Origin: JAVMKJ01 sp031732875
Lineage (GTDB): Bacteria > Pseudomonadota > Gammaproteobacteria > Competibacterales > Competibacteraceae
Assembly: GCA_031732875.1 (NCBI GenBank)
Contig: JAVMKL010000276.1
Span: 1 to 64,000, forward strand
Reading direction: 5' to 3'
DNA: 64,000 bases
The position numbers and the translations under genes were made by a program. Of this stretch, positions 24,259 through 33,368 are shown in pieces. The number at the start of each line of letters is the position of its first letter. Position 1 is the first letter of the stretch. The notes beneath the pieces are model-generated. The model did not search any database. It saw only the letters and a list, made by a program, of their open reading frames with translations, and was not told the origin of the DNA.

Positions 24259-27105
24259 CTATGCGGAATTGGTATGATATTTCTCGCGGCGACGGCGGAA
24301 GGCTTCGCGGGACCCTTCCATGATATCCAGCACGGCCTGGGTAACCGCTGGCCGGTCCAACCCGCCCGCAGCGCGCAGGTAGCCATGATCGCCGCGCGCC
24401 TTCAAAGCATAGATCAGCTCCGCGTCGCCATTAACCGGCAGGTTGGCGCTGTGCGTCGCCAGAATGATCTGACGGTGTTCCTTGACCCGACGTAACAGAG
24501 GTACCAGGTCCCGATAGATAAAATTCGAGTCCAATTCGTCTTCCGGCTGGTCGATCACGATGGGACCGTCGCCTTGGGCCAGCAACAGATTCAACACCGC
24601 AGTATTGCGCTGGCCCTCCGAAAGTTGGGGATCGCTGACCTTGCCCAGCGGCCTCCCATCTTTCACGTCGAGCAGTTCGATATCCGCGAAGTCAGCCACG
24701 CGCGTGAATCGGGCCTGGCGCCAATCCGTCACTTTGGAATTGAGGTGCTGATTCAAATCCGGCAACAAATCCTGACATTCGATGAGTGACTCGGCCTCTC
24801 CGTGGATCAGGGTGGAGATCCATTCCCACGGCGAAGTACAGCCGTTGTTTTGCTGATGTCGGACAAACGCCTGGAATATCTGGTTGCCCAATTCTTCCCA
24901 ATTCTTCCCCAACCGGAATCTTCGGTCGGGACTTAGGCGATTCCATACAGCGTCAAAGGTACTTTGATCGGCGGCGTAGCTCACGGAAGCCCGGATGGTA
25001 CCGTCGGCTTTGCTGTTGATGTCATCGACCGCTTTCCGCCGCAACTCGAATTGCCGTTGCCAAGCGCCATGCAGGGCGGCGAATCGATCTGACAAAGTTT
25101 TAACGCGCCCATCCAGTTGAGTTTCCAGTTTCTCCTGCGCGGCCAACTCCAGGCGTTTGGCTTGGCGCTGTCGGTCAATCTCCTGCAAGCGGCTCACATC
25201 CGAGGGTTGCAGGCCACGTTCCCGGCAAGCTTCCAGAAAGCGGCCCTCGGCGGACGCCAATTCCTGGCCGAGCGCCGGCCAGTCGCTATTCCGCTCGGTG
25301 TACGTCAAAAATGTGGTTTCGTAAGACGAGGCGGCTTGCTCCAATTGTTGCTGCACGCTCCGGGTCAGAGTTTCGATGTTCCGGTCCAGAGTCTGGAACC
25401 ATTCCGCCCGAGGCCAATGGGCGGATTCGGACCCCAATGGCGCAAGAGCCTCGCCGAGATCTTCGGCCAAACTCCGAATGCGGTCGGCTGCTTCCCTGAC
25501 CCGCGCCCGCAACGTTTCCAAAAAGTGGCTGGCCTGCTGGGCATACTGGTGGGCTGACGCCTCCTGTTGCACGTCCTGCCGCGCCTGCCACTGACGGTCT
25601 AATTCAGCGATTTCCTGACGCAGCCGCCGGATATTCTCCCGCACCGTATCGTATTGATCCTGAGCAGCGAACAGTTGCTGAATCTCCGTTCGCACCGTGC
25701 GCTCTTCACTTTCCAGGGCTTGCAAGTCTGCGCCGCAAGCGGCATCGATCAGGGGCAGGAGGCGATTGCCGCCGATCTCTGCACCGGTCAGTTCGCTCAA
25801 TTGCTGCTGGCTGAAGAACTGTATCGGCAGTTGGCGCAGATAGGTGGGAAAATCGGGTACTCCGCCATCGACCAAGCGGTGCTCGTCCGACTGGGGGCGC
25901 AGCAGCAAGGTATCGATTTGGCCCGGCACACCTTCCCACTCCACCCGAATTTCCGTGTCCGGCGTGAAAACACCGCGCAACCGTTGCAGTTTTTTAGCCA
26001 CGATCCCAGAGGTGGAGCCTTCCTTGCCCAAGGCCAGGCGCAGACATTCCAGCAGCGTGGATTTGCCGCTGCCGCGCCCGCCGATCACGCAATTCAAGTT
26101 GGGAGACCAAACGATATCCTGGTCGGTCAGGAATCCCAACCCATTGATATGCAGGCGACGAATGCGGGGATGAGTTTGCCGGTCCGATGGGCGAACTGGC
26201 GAACATCCGTTTTCGGGCCGCCAGATGCGTGATTCGGAGTCCAGAAAAGCCTGCCGCAACGCCGTGATGGACGGTTCCGACATCTTGATCCAGGTATATC
26301 GATAGCCGAGCGAATTCGCGGTTGGGTTGCCATCCTTATCTCTTTTCAGGGACTTCGCATCGGAGGACATGATCCATGCAGGTTGCCGTTCGGGGCGAGA
26401 CCATTGGCTGTTTTTCCCGCTCAGGATTTCAATATGTTTTGCTTGGGGCGGATTGGAAGTTAACTCGACTACCAGCAAATCAGGGAGCTGGTAATCTCCG
26501 ATATATCGGGGGTCGGAAAAAACGCCTTTATCTTGGTCAGCATGGGCAGCAATGACGATTCCTTCGTGTTCATTTTGCACGATTTCGAGTAGCCGCTTGA
26601 GACTCACCATCTCGCCGTTGTAGCGTAGCGGTTCCGGACAAGCTTTTTTGAATCGCTGGTTTTCTGAGAGTCCAAGCTTGGTTAGTATCTGACTAATCCG
26701 CCTCAGATGACTTCGTTTTTTTGCCGGTTTAAACAAACAGAGCACATGAAATCCGATATCGACCTCGAAGCCAGGCAGAATATAAAGAGGCAAACGATTG
26801 AGTTCTTGCGCAACTGCTTTATTTTGTTCGACCAGATGAGTGATGAACCAATCTCTGGAATCAATTTTATCGGAAAAATTGTGATCCGTGATCCCAACGA
26901 CTTCCAGATTTAAAGCGTGACAGTATCGTAAATAAATAAAAATAAGCGCTTTTTCCTGAATTTCAGATTCATCATGCGTTCCATCGACCAATGGACGTCG
27001 GGGACTTCCCAAGCAAAGATCATCATCTTTCCAATGTCGGGCATCTTCTGGCGTTTGTATTTGCAAGTCATATTTGAACCAGCGCATTCCTTGGTAATCA
27101 GCCAT
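24259..27105 (-). CDS. PHP-domain and SMC-like ATPase fusion (TrlF-like)
   Basis: A 948-residue protein. The N-terminal PHP-type metal-dependent hydrolase region has ITDHN (72-76), GFEVD (112-116) and AHAD (187-190). An SMC/RecN-type ATPase follows, with Walker A GGRGSGKST (342-350), a long coiled coil (about 455-700), ABC signature LSEGQRN (about 826), Walker B IVIDQPEDELD (about 846) and ATHSANLPV (H-loop). The layout is that of the TrlF-like family, predicted to act on nucleic acid in conflict or repair; this is inference. The 5' part is AT-rich and unlike its neighbours. ATG 27105 follows GGGAGAGG. It interrupts the ubiD-reductase neighbourhood. Confidence 0.85.
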   Translation of the reverse strand: MADYQGMRWFKYDLQIQTPEDARHWKDDDLCLGSPRRPLVDGTHDESEIQEKALIFIYLRYCHALNLEVVGITDHNFSDKIDSRDWFITHLVEQNKAVAQELNRLPLYILPGFEVDIGFHVLCLFKPAKKRSHLRRISQILTKLGLSENQRFKKACPEPLRYNGEMVSLKRLLEIVQNEHEGIVIAAHADQDKGVFSDPRYIGDYQLPDLLVVELTSNPPQAKHIEILSGKNSQWSRPERQPAWIMSSDAKSLKRDKDGNPTANSLGYRYTWIKMSEPSITALRQAFLDSESRIWRPENGCSPVRPSDRQTHPRIRRLHINGLGFLTDQDIVWSPNLNCVIGGRGSGKSTLLECLRLALGKEGSTSGIVAKKLQRLRGVFTPDTEIRVEWEGVPGQIDTLLLRPQSDEHRLVDGGVPDFPTYLRQLPIQFFSQQQLSELTGAEIGGNRLLPLIDAACGADLQALESEERTVRTEIQQLFAAQDQYDTVRENIRRLRQEIAELDRQWQARQDVQQEASAHQYAQQASHFLETLRARVREAADRIRSLAEDLGEALAPLGSESAHWPRAEWFQTLDRNIETLTRSVQQQLEQAASSYETTFLTYTERNSDWPALGQELASAEGRFLEACRERGLQPSDVSRLQEIDRQRQAKRLELAAQEKLETQLDGRVKTLSDRFAALHGAWQRQFELRRKAVDDINSKADGTIRASVSYAADQSTFDAVWNRLSPDRRFRLGKNWEELGNQIFQAFVRHQQNNGCTSPWEWISTLIHGEAESLIECQDLLPDLNQHLNSKVTDWRQARFTRVADFADIELLDVKDGRPLGKVSDPQLSEGQRNTAVLNLLLAQGDGPIVIDQPEDELDSNFIYRDLVPLLRRVKEHRQIILATHSANLPVNGDAELIYALKARGDHGYLRAAGGLDRPAVTQAVLDIMEGSREAFRRRREKYHTNSA

Positions 27106-27196
27106 CTTCCTCTCCCGTCACCTGCGGATCAGTTAAATCCGAAATGTCGTTAAAAACAACACATCAAGGAATTGGGTCGAAAACCGATGCGAGGCG

Positions 27197-28660
27197 CTAC
27201 AACCCCAACTCCCCCCACAGCGCATCCACCCGCCGTTTCACCTCCGGACTCATCGCGATGGGCCGGCCCCATTCGCGCGTGGTCTCGCCCGACCACTTGT
27301 TAGTAGCGTCGAAACCGATTTTCGACCCCAACCCCGACACCGGCGAGGCGAAGTCCAGATAATCGATCGGCGTGTTTTCGATCATGACGGTATCCCGCGC
27401 CGGGTCCATCCGCGTCGTCATCGCCCAAATGACATCCTTCCAGTCGCGGGCGTTCACGTCCTCGTCCACCACGATCACGAACTTGGTGTACATGAACTGG
27501 CGCAGGAACGACCAGACGCCCAGCATCACCCGCTTGGCGTGCCCCGGATACTGCTTGCGCATCGACACCACCGCCAACCGGTAGGAGCACCCTTCCGGCG
27601 GCAAGTAAAAATCCACGATCTCGGGAAACTGTTTTTGCAAAATCGGCACGAACACTTCGTTCAGCGCCACGCCGAGAATCGCCGGTTCGTCCGGCGGCCG
27701 ACCGGTGTAGGTGCTGTGATAGATCGGATTCTCGCGGTGCGTGATCCGCTCGATGGTGAACACGGGGAAACGATCCACTTCGTTGTAATAGCCGGTATGG
27801 TCGCCAAACGGCCCCTCCAGCGCGGTTTCGCCGGGTGCGATATGGCCCTCCAACACGAATTCGGCCGAGGCCGGCACCTGCAATTCGTTGCCCAGACATT
27901 GCGCCAACTCCGTCCGCGACCCGCGCAACAACCCGGCGAAAGCGTACTCCGACAGCGTATCCGGCACCGGCGTCACAGCGGCCAGAATCGTCGCCGGATC
28001 GGCGCCCAGCGCCACTGCGATGGGAAACGGCTCGTCAGATCTGGACTGTTGCCAGTCGCGAAAATCCAGCGCCCCGCCCCGATGCGCCAGCCAGCGCATG
28101 ATCACCTTGTTGCGACCAATAACCTGCTGGCGGTAGATGCCCAGATTCTGACGCGGCTTGTTCGGCCCGCGCGTGACCACCAGCCCCCAGGTGATCAGCG
28201 CGCCGGCGTCATCCGGCCAGCAGTGTTGCACCGGCAGGCTCGATAAATCGACATCGGCGCCCTCGATCACCCGTTCTTGACACGGCGACCGGCTCACTTT
28301 CTTCGGGGCCATGTCCAGCACTTTTCTGAAAATCGGTAGCTTCTCCCAAGCGTCGCGCATCCCCTTGGGTGGGTCCGGCTCCTTCAGAAACGCCAGCAAC
28401 CTGCCGACCTCGCGCAGGGCATCCACATCGTCCGCGCCCATGCCCAGCGCCACCCGGCGCGGCGTGCCGAACAGATTGCCCAGCACTGGAATCACGTGAC
28501 CCTTAGGATTTTCGAACAGAATCGCCGGCCCACCGGCGCGTAGCACTCGGTCGCAAACCTCGGTCATTTCCAGCTTGGGATCTACCGCGACCTGAATGCG
28601 CTTGAGTTCGCCGAGCCGCTCCAGTTGGCTAATGAAATCGCGCAAATCACGGTATTGCAT
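27197..28660 (-). CDS. ubiD: 4-hydroxy-3-polyprenylbenzoate decarboxylase
   Basis: Prenylated-FMN-dependent decarboxylase of ubiquinone synthesis, 487 residues, the usual length for UbiD. Landmarks: MQYRDLRDFI at the N-terminus, NFMN-site region NLGIYRQQVI, the catalytic E-x-R-type region (GPFGDHTGYYNEVDRFPVF), and C-terminal KIGFDATNKW. It requires UbiX, not encoded in the window. Its normal downstream partner in gammaproteobacteria, a ferredoxin-type reductase, is displaced to 21782-22798. Confidence 0.95.
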   Translation of the reverse strand: MQYRDLRDFISQLERLGELKRIQVAVDPKLEMTEVCDRVLRAGGPAILFENPKGHVIPVLGNLFGTPRRVALGMGADDVDALREVGRLLAFLKEPDPPKGMRDAWEKLPIFRKVLDMAPKKVSRSPCQERVIEGADVDLSSLPVQHCWPDDAGALITWGLVVTRGPNKPRQNLGIYRQQVIGRNKVIMRWLAHRGGALDFRDWQQSRSDEPFPIAVALGADPATILAAVTPVPDTLSEYAFAGLLRGSRTELAQCLGNELQVPASAEFVLEGHIAPGETALEGPFGDHTGYYNEVDRFPVFTIERITHRENPIYHSTYTGRPPDEPAILGVALNEVFVPILQKQFPEIVDFYLPPEGCSYRLAVVSMRKQYPGHAKRVMLGVWSFLRQFMYTKFVIVVDEDVNARDWKDVIWAMTTRMDPARDTVMIENTPIDYLDFASPVSGLGSKIGFDATNKWSGETTREWGRPIAMSPEVKRRVDALWGELGL

Positions 28661-28823
28661 GGAGAGCCTCTCGCAGGGTCATCGCCTTCACATCGACCAT
28701 GGATTGGCATTCTAGCAGCAAACCGCCGTCAACCCCGGTGGCGATACGGTGGCAGGCCCGGTTTCAATAACTACACTTGTGAAGTTTGAGCCCCACGTAA
28801 TGCTCGGACCATCAGGAGGCGAC

Positions 28824-29357
28824 ATGAAGTTCCTGCTCCGCATCTCGGCGGCCATCGACGCCATCAACACGGCGATCGGCCGCTGGATGATCTGGTTGAT
28901 CCTGTGCTGCGTCCTGATCAGCGCCCTGACCGCCACCCTGCGTTACGTATTCAGTTGGGGCTCGAACGCCCTGCTGGAATCGCAATGGTTCATGTTCGGG
29001 CTGGTGTTCCTGTTCTGCTCGGCGTGGACCCTGCGGGAAGGCGGCCACGTTCGCATCGACATCCTGTCCTCCAAGCTGCCGCCGGTCGCCCGGATCTGGA
29101 TCGACATCCTCGGCGGACTGCTGTTCCTGCTGCCGGTCTGCCTGTTGATCGCCGTGGACTCCTGGAATTTCTTCCTGATTGCCTACCAAACCCGCGAGGC
29201 TTCGTCGAATCCCGGTGGACTGATCTGGTGGCCGATCAAGCTGGCGATTCCAGCCGCTTTTGTCCTGCTCAGCCTGCAAGGTCTGTCGGAGACCATCAAG
29301 AACATCGCGGTGCTGACCGGCCACCGGCCCATGCCCGGATTCAAGGCGGGGCACTGA
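28824..29357 (+). CDS. dctQ: TRAP transporter small permease (DctQ family)
   Basis: A 177-residue membrane protein with four predicted membrane segments (about 20-40, 53-72, 92-112, 133-155) and the family region LRYVFSWGSNALLESQWFMF followed by REGGHVRIDI. It is the small membrane subunit of a sodium-dependent TRAP importer. The ATG at 28824, preceded by AGGAGG, is preferred to an earlier start that would add a non-conserved tail. The large permease starts 1 bp after the stop. Confidence 0.92.
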   Translation: MKFLLRISAAIDAINTAIGRWMIWLILCCVLISALTATLRYVFSWGSNALLESQWFMFGLVFLFCSAWTLREGGHVRIDILSSKLPPVARIWIDILGGLLFLLPVCLLIAVDSWNFFLIAYQTREASSNPGGLIWWPIKLAIPAAFVLLSLQGLSETIKNIAVLTGHRPMPGFKAGH

Positions 29358-29358
29358 C

Positions 29359-30825
29359 GTGGCCGAATTCCTGACCGCCAACATGGCGCCGATCATGTTT
29401 TCGGCGCTGATCGTGTTCCTGCTGATCGGCTATCCGGTCGCCTTCTCGCTGGCGGCGGTCGGCATGGTCTTCGGGCTGATCGGCATCGAACTCGGCTTGC
29501 TCACCCCGAACCTGCTGCAAGCCTTCCCGGATCGGGTCTTCGGCATCATGAAGAATGAAATCCTGCTGGCGATCCCGTTTTTCACTTTCATGGGCCTGGT
29601 ACTGGAGCGCAGCGGCATGGCCGAAGACCTGCTGGACACCATCGGCCAGTTGTTCGGCGGCATTCGCGGCGGGCTGGCTTACGCGGTGATCTTTGTTGGC
29701 GCCCTGCTGGCCGCCACCACTGGGGTGGTCGCCGCCTCGGTCATCGCCATGGGGCTGATCTCGCTGCCGATCATGCTGCGCTACGGCTACGACCGGGCGC
29801 TGGCCTCCGGGGTGATCGCCGCCTCGGGTACCCTGGCGCAGATCATCCCGCCTTCGCTGGTGCTGATCGTGATGGCCGACGTGCTCGGCCGCTCGGTGGG
29901 CGACATGTACAAGGGTGCCTTCATACCCGGCTTCGTGCTAACCGGCTTGTATGTTCTGTGGGTACTGGGAAACACGATTTTCCGGCCGCACACTGCTCCA
30001 GCCCTGCCCTTGGAAGCCCGCACCCTGCGCGGCTGGGCGCTGGCCTGGCGGGTGGTGGTGGCGATCATCCCGCCGCTGTTGCTGATCTTCCTGGTGCTCG
30101 GCAGCATCTTCATCGGCTGGGCCACCCCCACCGAGGGCGGCGCGCTGGGCGCGGTCGGCGCACTGGGACTGGCGCTGGGCAAGGGCAAATTGAACCGCAA
30201 GCTGCTGATCGAAGCCATGGCCGCCACCGCCAGGATCACCAGCTTCGTGATCTTCATCCTGATCGGCTCCAGCGTGTTCAGTCTGGTGTTTCGCGGAGTC
30301 AACGGCGACTTGTGGGTGGAACACCTGTTGCTCGACCTGCCAGGGGGTCAGTTGGGCTTCCTCATCGTGGTCAACACCCTGGTGTTCCTGCTGGCGTTCT
30401 TCCTGGATTTTTTCGAGATCAGCTTCATCATCCTGCCGCTGCTGGCACCGGTGGCGGACAAGTTGGGCATCGATCTGGTCTGGTTCGGCATCCTGCTGGG
30501 CGTGAACATGCAGACCTCGTTCATGCACCCGCCGTTCGGCTTCGCCCTGTTCTATCTGCGCAGCGTCGCACCCTCAGCGGTACGCACCGTCGACATCTAC
30601 TGGGGCGCGGTGCCGTTCGTCGTCATCCAGGTTATCGTGGTCGGGCTGATCATTGCCTTCCCGGCGCTGGTCACCGTCGGTCTCGACCGACCGGTGCATT
30701 CGGGCGAGCCGGCACCGGTGCAAATCCTGGCGCCCCAGGACGATCAGGGCGGTTCTGGGTCGGATGCTCCGCCGGAGGACGCGTCCGATCTGTTCGAGCG
30801 GATCGCGCCCAAGCGTCAGGAGTAG
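29359..30825 (+). CDS. dctM: TRAP transporter large permease (DctM family)
   Basis: A 488-residue polytopic membrane protein, the transport subunit of a TRAP importer. Typical features are SALIVFLLIGYPVAFSLA near the N-terminus, GLVLERSGMAEDLL, the ATTGVVAASVIAMG motif, SGTLAQIIPPSLVLI and GWATPTEGGALGA. A charged tail of about 50 residues follows the last membrane segment. Start is GTG at 29359, coupled to the DctQ stop. Substrate is set by the binding protein at 30893-31993. Confidence 0.93.
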   Translation: MAEFLTANMAPIMFSALIVFLLIGYPVAFSLAAVGMVFGLIGIELGLLTPNLLQAFPDRVFGIMKNEILLAIPFFTFMGLVLERSGMAEDLLDTIGQLFGGIRGGLAYAVIFVGALLAATTGVVAASVIAMGLISLPIMLRYGYDRALASGVIAASGTLAQIIPPSLVLIVMADVLGRSVGDMYKGAFIPGFVLTGLYVLWVLGNTIFRPHTAPALPLEARTLRGWALAWRVVVAIIPPLLLIFLVLGSIFIGWATPTEGGALGAVGALGLALGKGKLNRKLLIEAMAATARITSFVIFILIGSSVFSLVFRGVNGDLWVEHLLLDLPGGQLGFLIVVNTLVFLLAFFLDFFEISFIILPLLAPVADKLGIDLVWFGILLGVNMQTSFMHPPFGFALFYLRSVAPSAVRTVDIYWGAVPFVVIQVIVVGLIIAFPALVTVGLDRPVHSGEPAPVQILAPQDDQGGSGSDAPPEDASDLFERIAPKRQE

Positions 30826-30834
30826 CGCCTGTTT

Positions 30835-30874
30835 TCCCCTCATCCTCATCTCTTTCCTCTGGTGGGAGAGGGGG
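30835..30874. repeat. Dispersed palindromic repeat, copy 4 (diverged)
   Basis: CCCCTCATCCTCATCTC followed by a GGGAGAGGGGG arm, between the convergent TRAP permease and binding-protein genes. Less perfect than copies 1-3. Confidence 0.55.
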
Positions 30875-30892
30875 AATTCGGCTTGGCCAGCG

Positions 30893-31993
30893 CTATTTCT
30901 TCGCGCGCAACTGTGCCTGCATGAAATTCGCCAGGGTATTTTCCGCCAGCCCCATCCAGATATCCGAGACCTGCTGGAAATCGCGCATCGAATCGTAAAT
31001 TTTCTTGAAATCCGGATTTTTGGCGGATTCCTCGGCGAAAATCTTCTGCGCCGCTTCATAAGCGGCCTTCATCGCATCGTCAGGATAACGCTTGAGCTGG
31101 GCGCCATTCTGCACCAACCGCTGGATAGCAGGCGGATTCTTGGCGTCATAGTTCGCCAGCATCCGGACATTGGCCTCGGCGGCGGCGGTCTCGAATGCCG
31201 TCTGATACGCCTTGGGTAGTTTGTCCCATTGTTCCTTGTTGACGTAGAACGAGATCATTGGCCCCGGCTCCCACCAAGCCGGGTAGTAATAGAACTTGGC
31301 GACCTTGTAGAACCCCAGCTTTTCGTCGTCGTAAGGCCCGACCCACTCGGCGGCATCAATCGCGCCGCGTTCCAGCGCCGGATAAATTTCTGGACCCGGC
31401 AGCAATTGCGGCACTGCGCCCAGCGCCAGGAACACCTCCGCGCCGAAGCCGGGAATCCGGATCTTCAAACCCTTGAGGTCGTCCAGTGATTTGATTTCCT
31501 TGCGAAACCAACCCCCCATCTGGGTACCGGTATTGCCACCGGGGAAATTGACGATATTGTATTTGGCAAAGAATTCGCGAAATAGCGCAAGGCCGTCACC
31601 ATAGTAGTACCAGGCATTCATCTGCCGGGCGTTCAGGCCGAACGGAATCGTGGTATCAAGGGAAAACGTCTTGTTCTTGCCATGGTAGTAATAGCCACAG
31701 GTGTGGCCACACTCCACGGTATTCTGCTGCACGGCGTCCAGTACCCCGTTCGGCGGCACGATCTCGCCACCGGCGAACGCGCGGATTTCAAACTTGCCCT
31801 CCGTGATCTCGGCGATGCGCTTGGTCAGCAGCTCGCTGGCGCCATAAAGGGTATCCAGGCTCTTGGGAAAACTCGACGCCAGCCGCCATTTGAGGGTGGG
31901 CAGGGCTTCCGCCCGGGTGATGGCGGGAACGGCGGCCGTTCCGGCGGCGGCCAGACCCAGTCCGGCTTTCTTGATGAACTCGCGACGCTGCAT
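30893..31993 (-). CDS. dctP: TRAP transporter substrate-binding protein (DctP/TakP type)
   Basis: A 366-residue periplasmic binding protein with a twin-arginine-type signal (RREFIKKAGLGLAAAG, cleavage near residue 28). The segments MGGWFRKEI and AAEWVGPYDDEKLGF, followed by YYPAWWEPG, resemble the 2-oxoacid-binding TakP subgroup; the Arg in WFRKE is the expected carboxylate ligand. It is convergent to dctQM, unlike the usual single operon. Substrate (2-oxoacids or other carboxylates) is inferred. Confidence 0.9.
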   Translation of the reverse strand: MQRREFIKKAGLGLAAAGTAAVPAITRAEALPTLKWRLASSFPKSLDTLYGASELLTKRIAEITEGKFEIRAFAGGEIVPPNGVLDAVQQNTVECGHTCGYYYHGKNKTFSLDTTIPFGLNARQMNAWYYYGDGLALFREFFAKYNIVNFPGGNTGTQMGGWFRKEIKSLDDLKGLKIRIPGFGAEVFLALGAVPQLLPGPEIYPALERGAIDAAEWVGPYDDEKLGFYKVAKFYYYPAWWEPGPMISFYVNKEQWDKLPKAYQTAFETAAAEANVRMLANYDAKNPPAIQRLVQNGAQLKRYPDDAMKAAYEAAQKIFAEESAKNPDFKKIYDSMRDFQQVSDIWMGLAENTLANFMQAQLRAKK

Positions 31994-32081
31994 GCTTTCC
32001 TCCCAAGGTTGGTATCAGCGGTATCTCGAAGTATGGAATACCACAGTGGGCATTCAACCCTTTGGACTTACGTCCGTCCGC

Positions 32082-32423
32082 TCACCAGCGTAGCAGAACC
32101 CAGGCTGGAATCAGCATCCCGCTCTGCAAATCGTTTTGGCGGGTTTCCATATTGCCATCGCCATCGGTATCCACCAGATAATACGATACGCCCTTGGCGG
32201 GATTGACCTTGATCATGTACAGCACCCCACCGGCGCGATATTCCTCAATGGTGCCCCGATCGCCAAGGTTACGAATGGTGATCTCCGGAGCCGGCACGTT
32301 CTGGGTCCGGGAAGCATCGGGGGGACCGTCAGGGATCGGTTCCAGACCGGCCGGTTTCGAAGCGTCTTGAGCCCAAGCCAGGCCCGACGCCAGCAACAAC
32401 GGAATCAACAACCGCGAACGCAT
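32082..32423 (-). CDS. DUF2782-domain exported protein
   Basis: A 113-residue protein with a signal peptide (RSRLLIPLLLASGLAWA, cleavage near 19), a Pro-rich linker and a DUF2782-type domain (ITIRNLGDRGTIEEYRAGG; VLYMIKVNP; YYLVDTDGDG). The domain is widespread in gammaproteobacteria and has no known function. It lies 72 bp downstream of the Mut7-C gene on the same strand. Confidence 0.82.
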   Translation of the reverse strand: MRSRLLIPLLLASGLAWAQDASKPAGLEPIPDGPPDASRTQNVPAPEITIRNLGDRGTIEEYRAGGVLYMIKVNPAKGVSYYLVDTDGDGNMETRQNDLQSGMLIPAWVLLRW

Positions 32424-32495
32424 GGATGTTCCTTGAGAAGGGTTGGCGTGATGGAAGGGGCCGGTCCCACCGCTCCGACGGGCCAGCGCCCGCCA

Positions 32496-33368
32496 TCATT
32501 TCCCAGCACCGGCGATTTGTCCAGTTGCCGGCGCATCGCCGCCGGCGCGAGCGCGGAGCTGGTCGATGAACCGTCGGATGTTCGGCGCATGGCTGCCTTC
32601 CCAGTACAGTTGGCCGCATTTGTCGCATTCCCGGAAGTCCTCGACTTGACGGCGGGTTTCCGGCAACAGGCGATCCACAATCCGGTGCTTGGGGGTCACC
32701 GCCAACAAGCCGTTGCAACGGACGCAACGTTGAAACGGCCGCATGGCCTGGTAAAGATCCAGGCGATCCATGATCTCCTCGACCTGCTGGCGCGGATCGG
32801 TCGCCCGCACGAAATAGCCATGGGTCACCACCGCGCGCTTCAACAGATCGCGATCACGGGTCAGCAGAATCCGCCGCTCCGAACTCGCCAGATTCGCCAG
32901 CTCGGCATCGTCGTAGTCGTTGCGGTAGAGTGCGTCGAATCCCAGCAGCCGCAGATAGCGCGCCAGCTTGCCGAGATGCACGTCCAGTACGAACCGGATC
33001 ACCCGCAGGGGGCGCGGTCGGACCCGGCTCACCGGCAGAATGTCGAAGGTCTCGAACATCGGATAGACGCTGATCCGGTCGCCATCCCGGACAATGTAGG
33101 AAAAATCCACTGAATCACCGTTCACCAGAATCAGATCGATTTCGGTGTGCGGAACGCCGAGCGCCTCGATCATGTCCTTGATCGAAGCCCGTCGCTGAAA
33201 TTCGTGACTGAATTGGACCTTGCGCTGCTCCGGTGGCAGGAAATCGTTCAGTTCCTCGTAGAACCGGATGGAGCATCTGTTGTTCGATACCGTTCGGACA
33301 ACCTCCCCGAGGTGATGATCGACCGATGTCGAGGGGCTGGAAGGCGGGTTTCGAACGGGATCGATCAT
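32496..33368 (-). CDS. Ubiquitin-like plus Mut7-C RNase-domain protein
   Basis: A 290-residue protein. An N-terminal ubiquitin-like Mut7-C domain (SIRFYEELNDFLP through DRISVYPMFE) is followed by a PIN-related Mut7-C domain (DVHLGKLARYLRLLGFD; RNDYDDAEL; ILLTRDRDLL) and a zinc ribbon (CVRCNG and CDKCGQLYW). Family members are predicted RNases; activity is not shown here. The ATG at 33368 overlaps the rlmB stop (ATGA), so translation is probably coupled to rlmB. Confidence 0.85.
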   Translation of the reverse strand: MIDPVRNPPSSPSTSVDHHLGEVVRTVSNNRCSIRFYEELNDFLPPEQRKVQFSHEFQRRASIKDMIEALGVPHTEIDLILVNGDSVDFSYIVRDGDRISVYPMFETFDILPVSRVRPRPLRVIRFVLDVHLGKLARYLRLLGFDALYRNDYDDAELANLASSERRILLTRDRDLLKRAVVTHGYFVRATDPRQQVEEIMDRLDLYQAMRPFQRCVRCNGLLAVTPKHRIVDRLLPETRRQVEDFRECDKCGQLYWEGSHAPNIRRFIDQLRARAGGDAPATGQIAGAGK

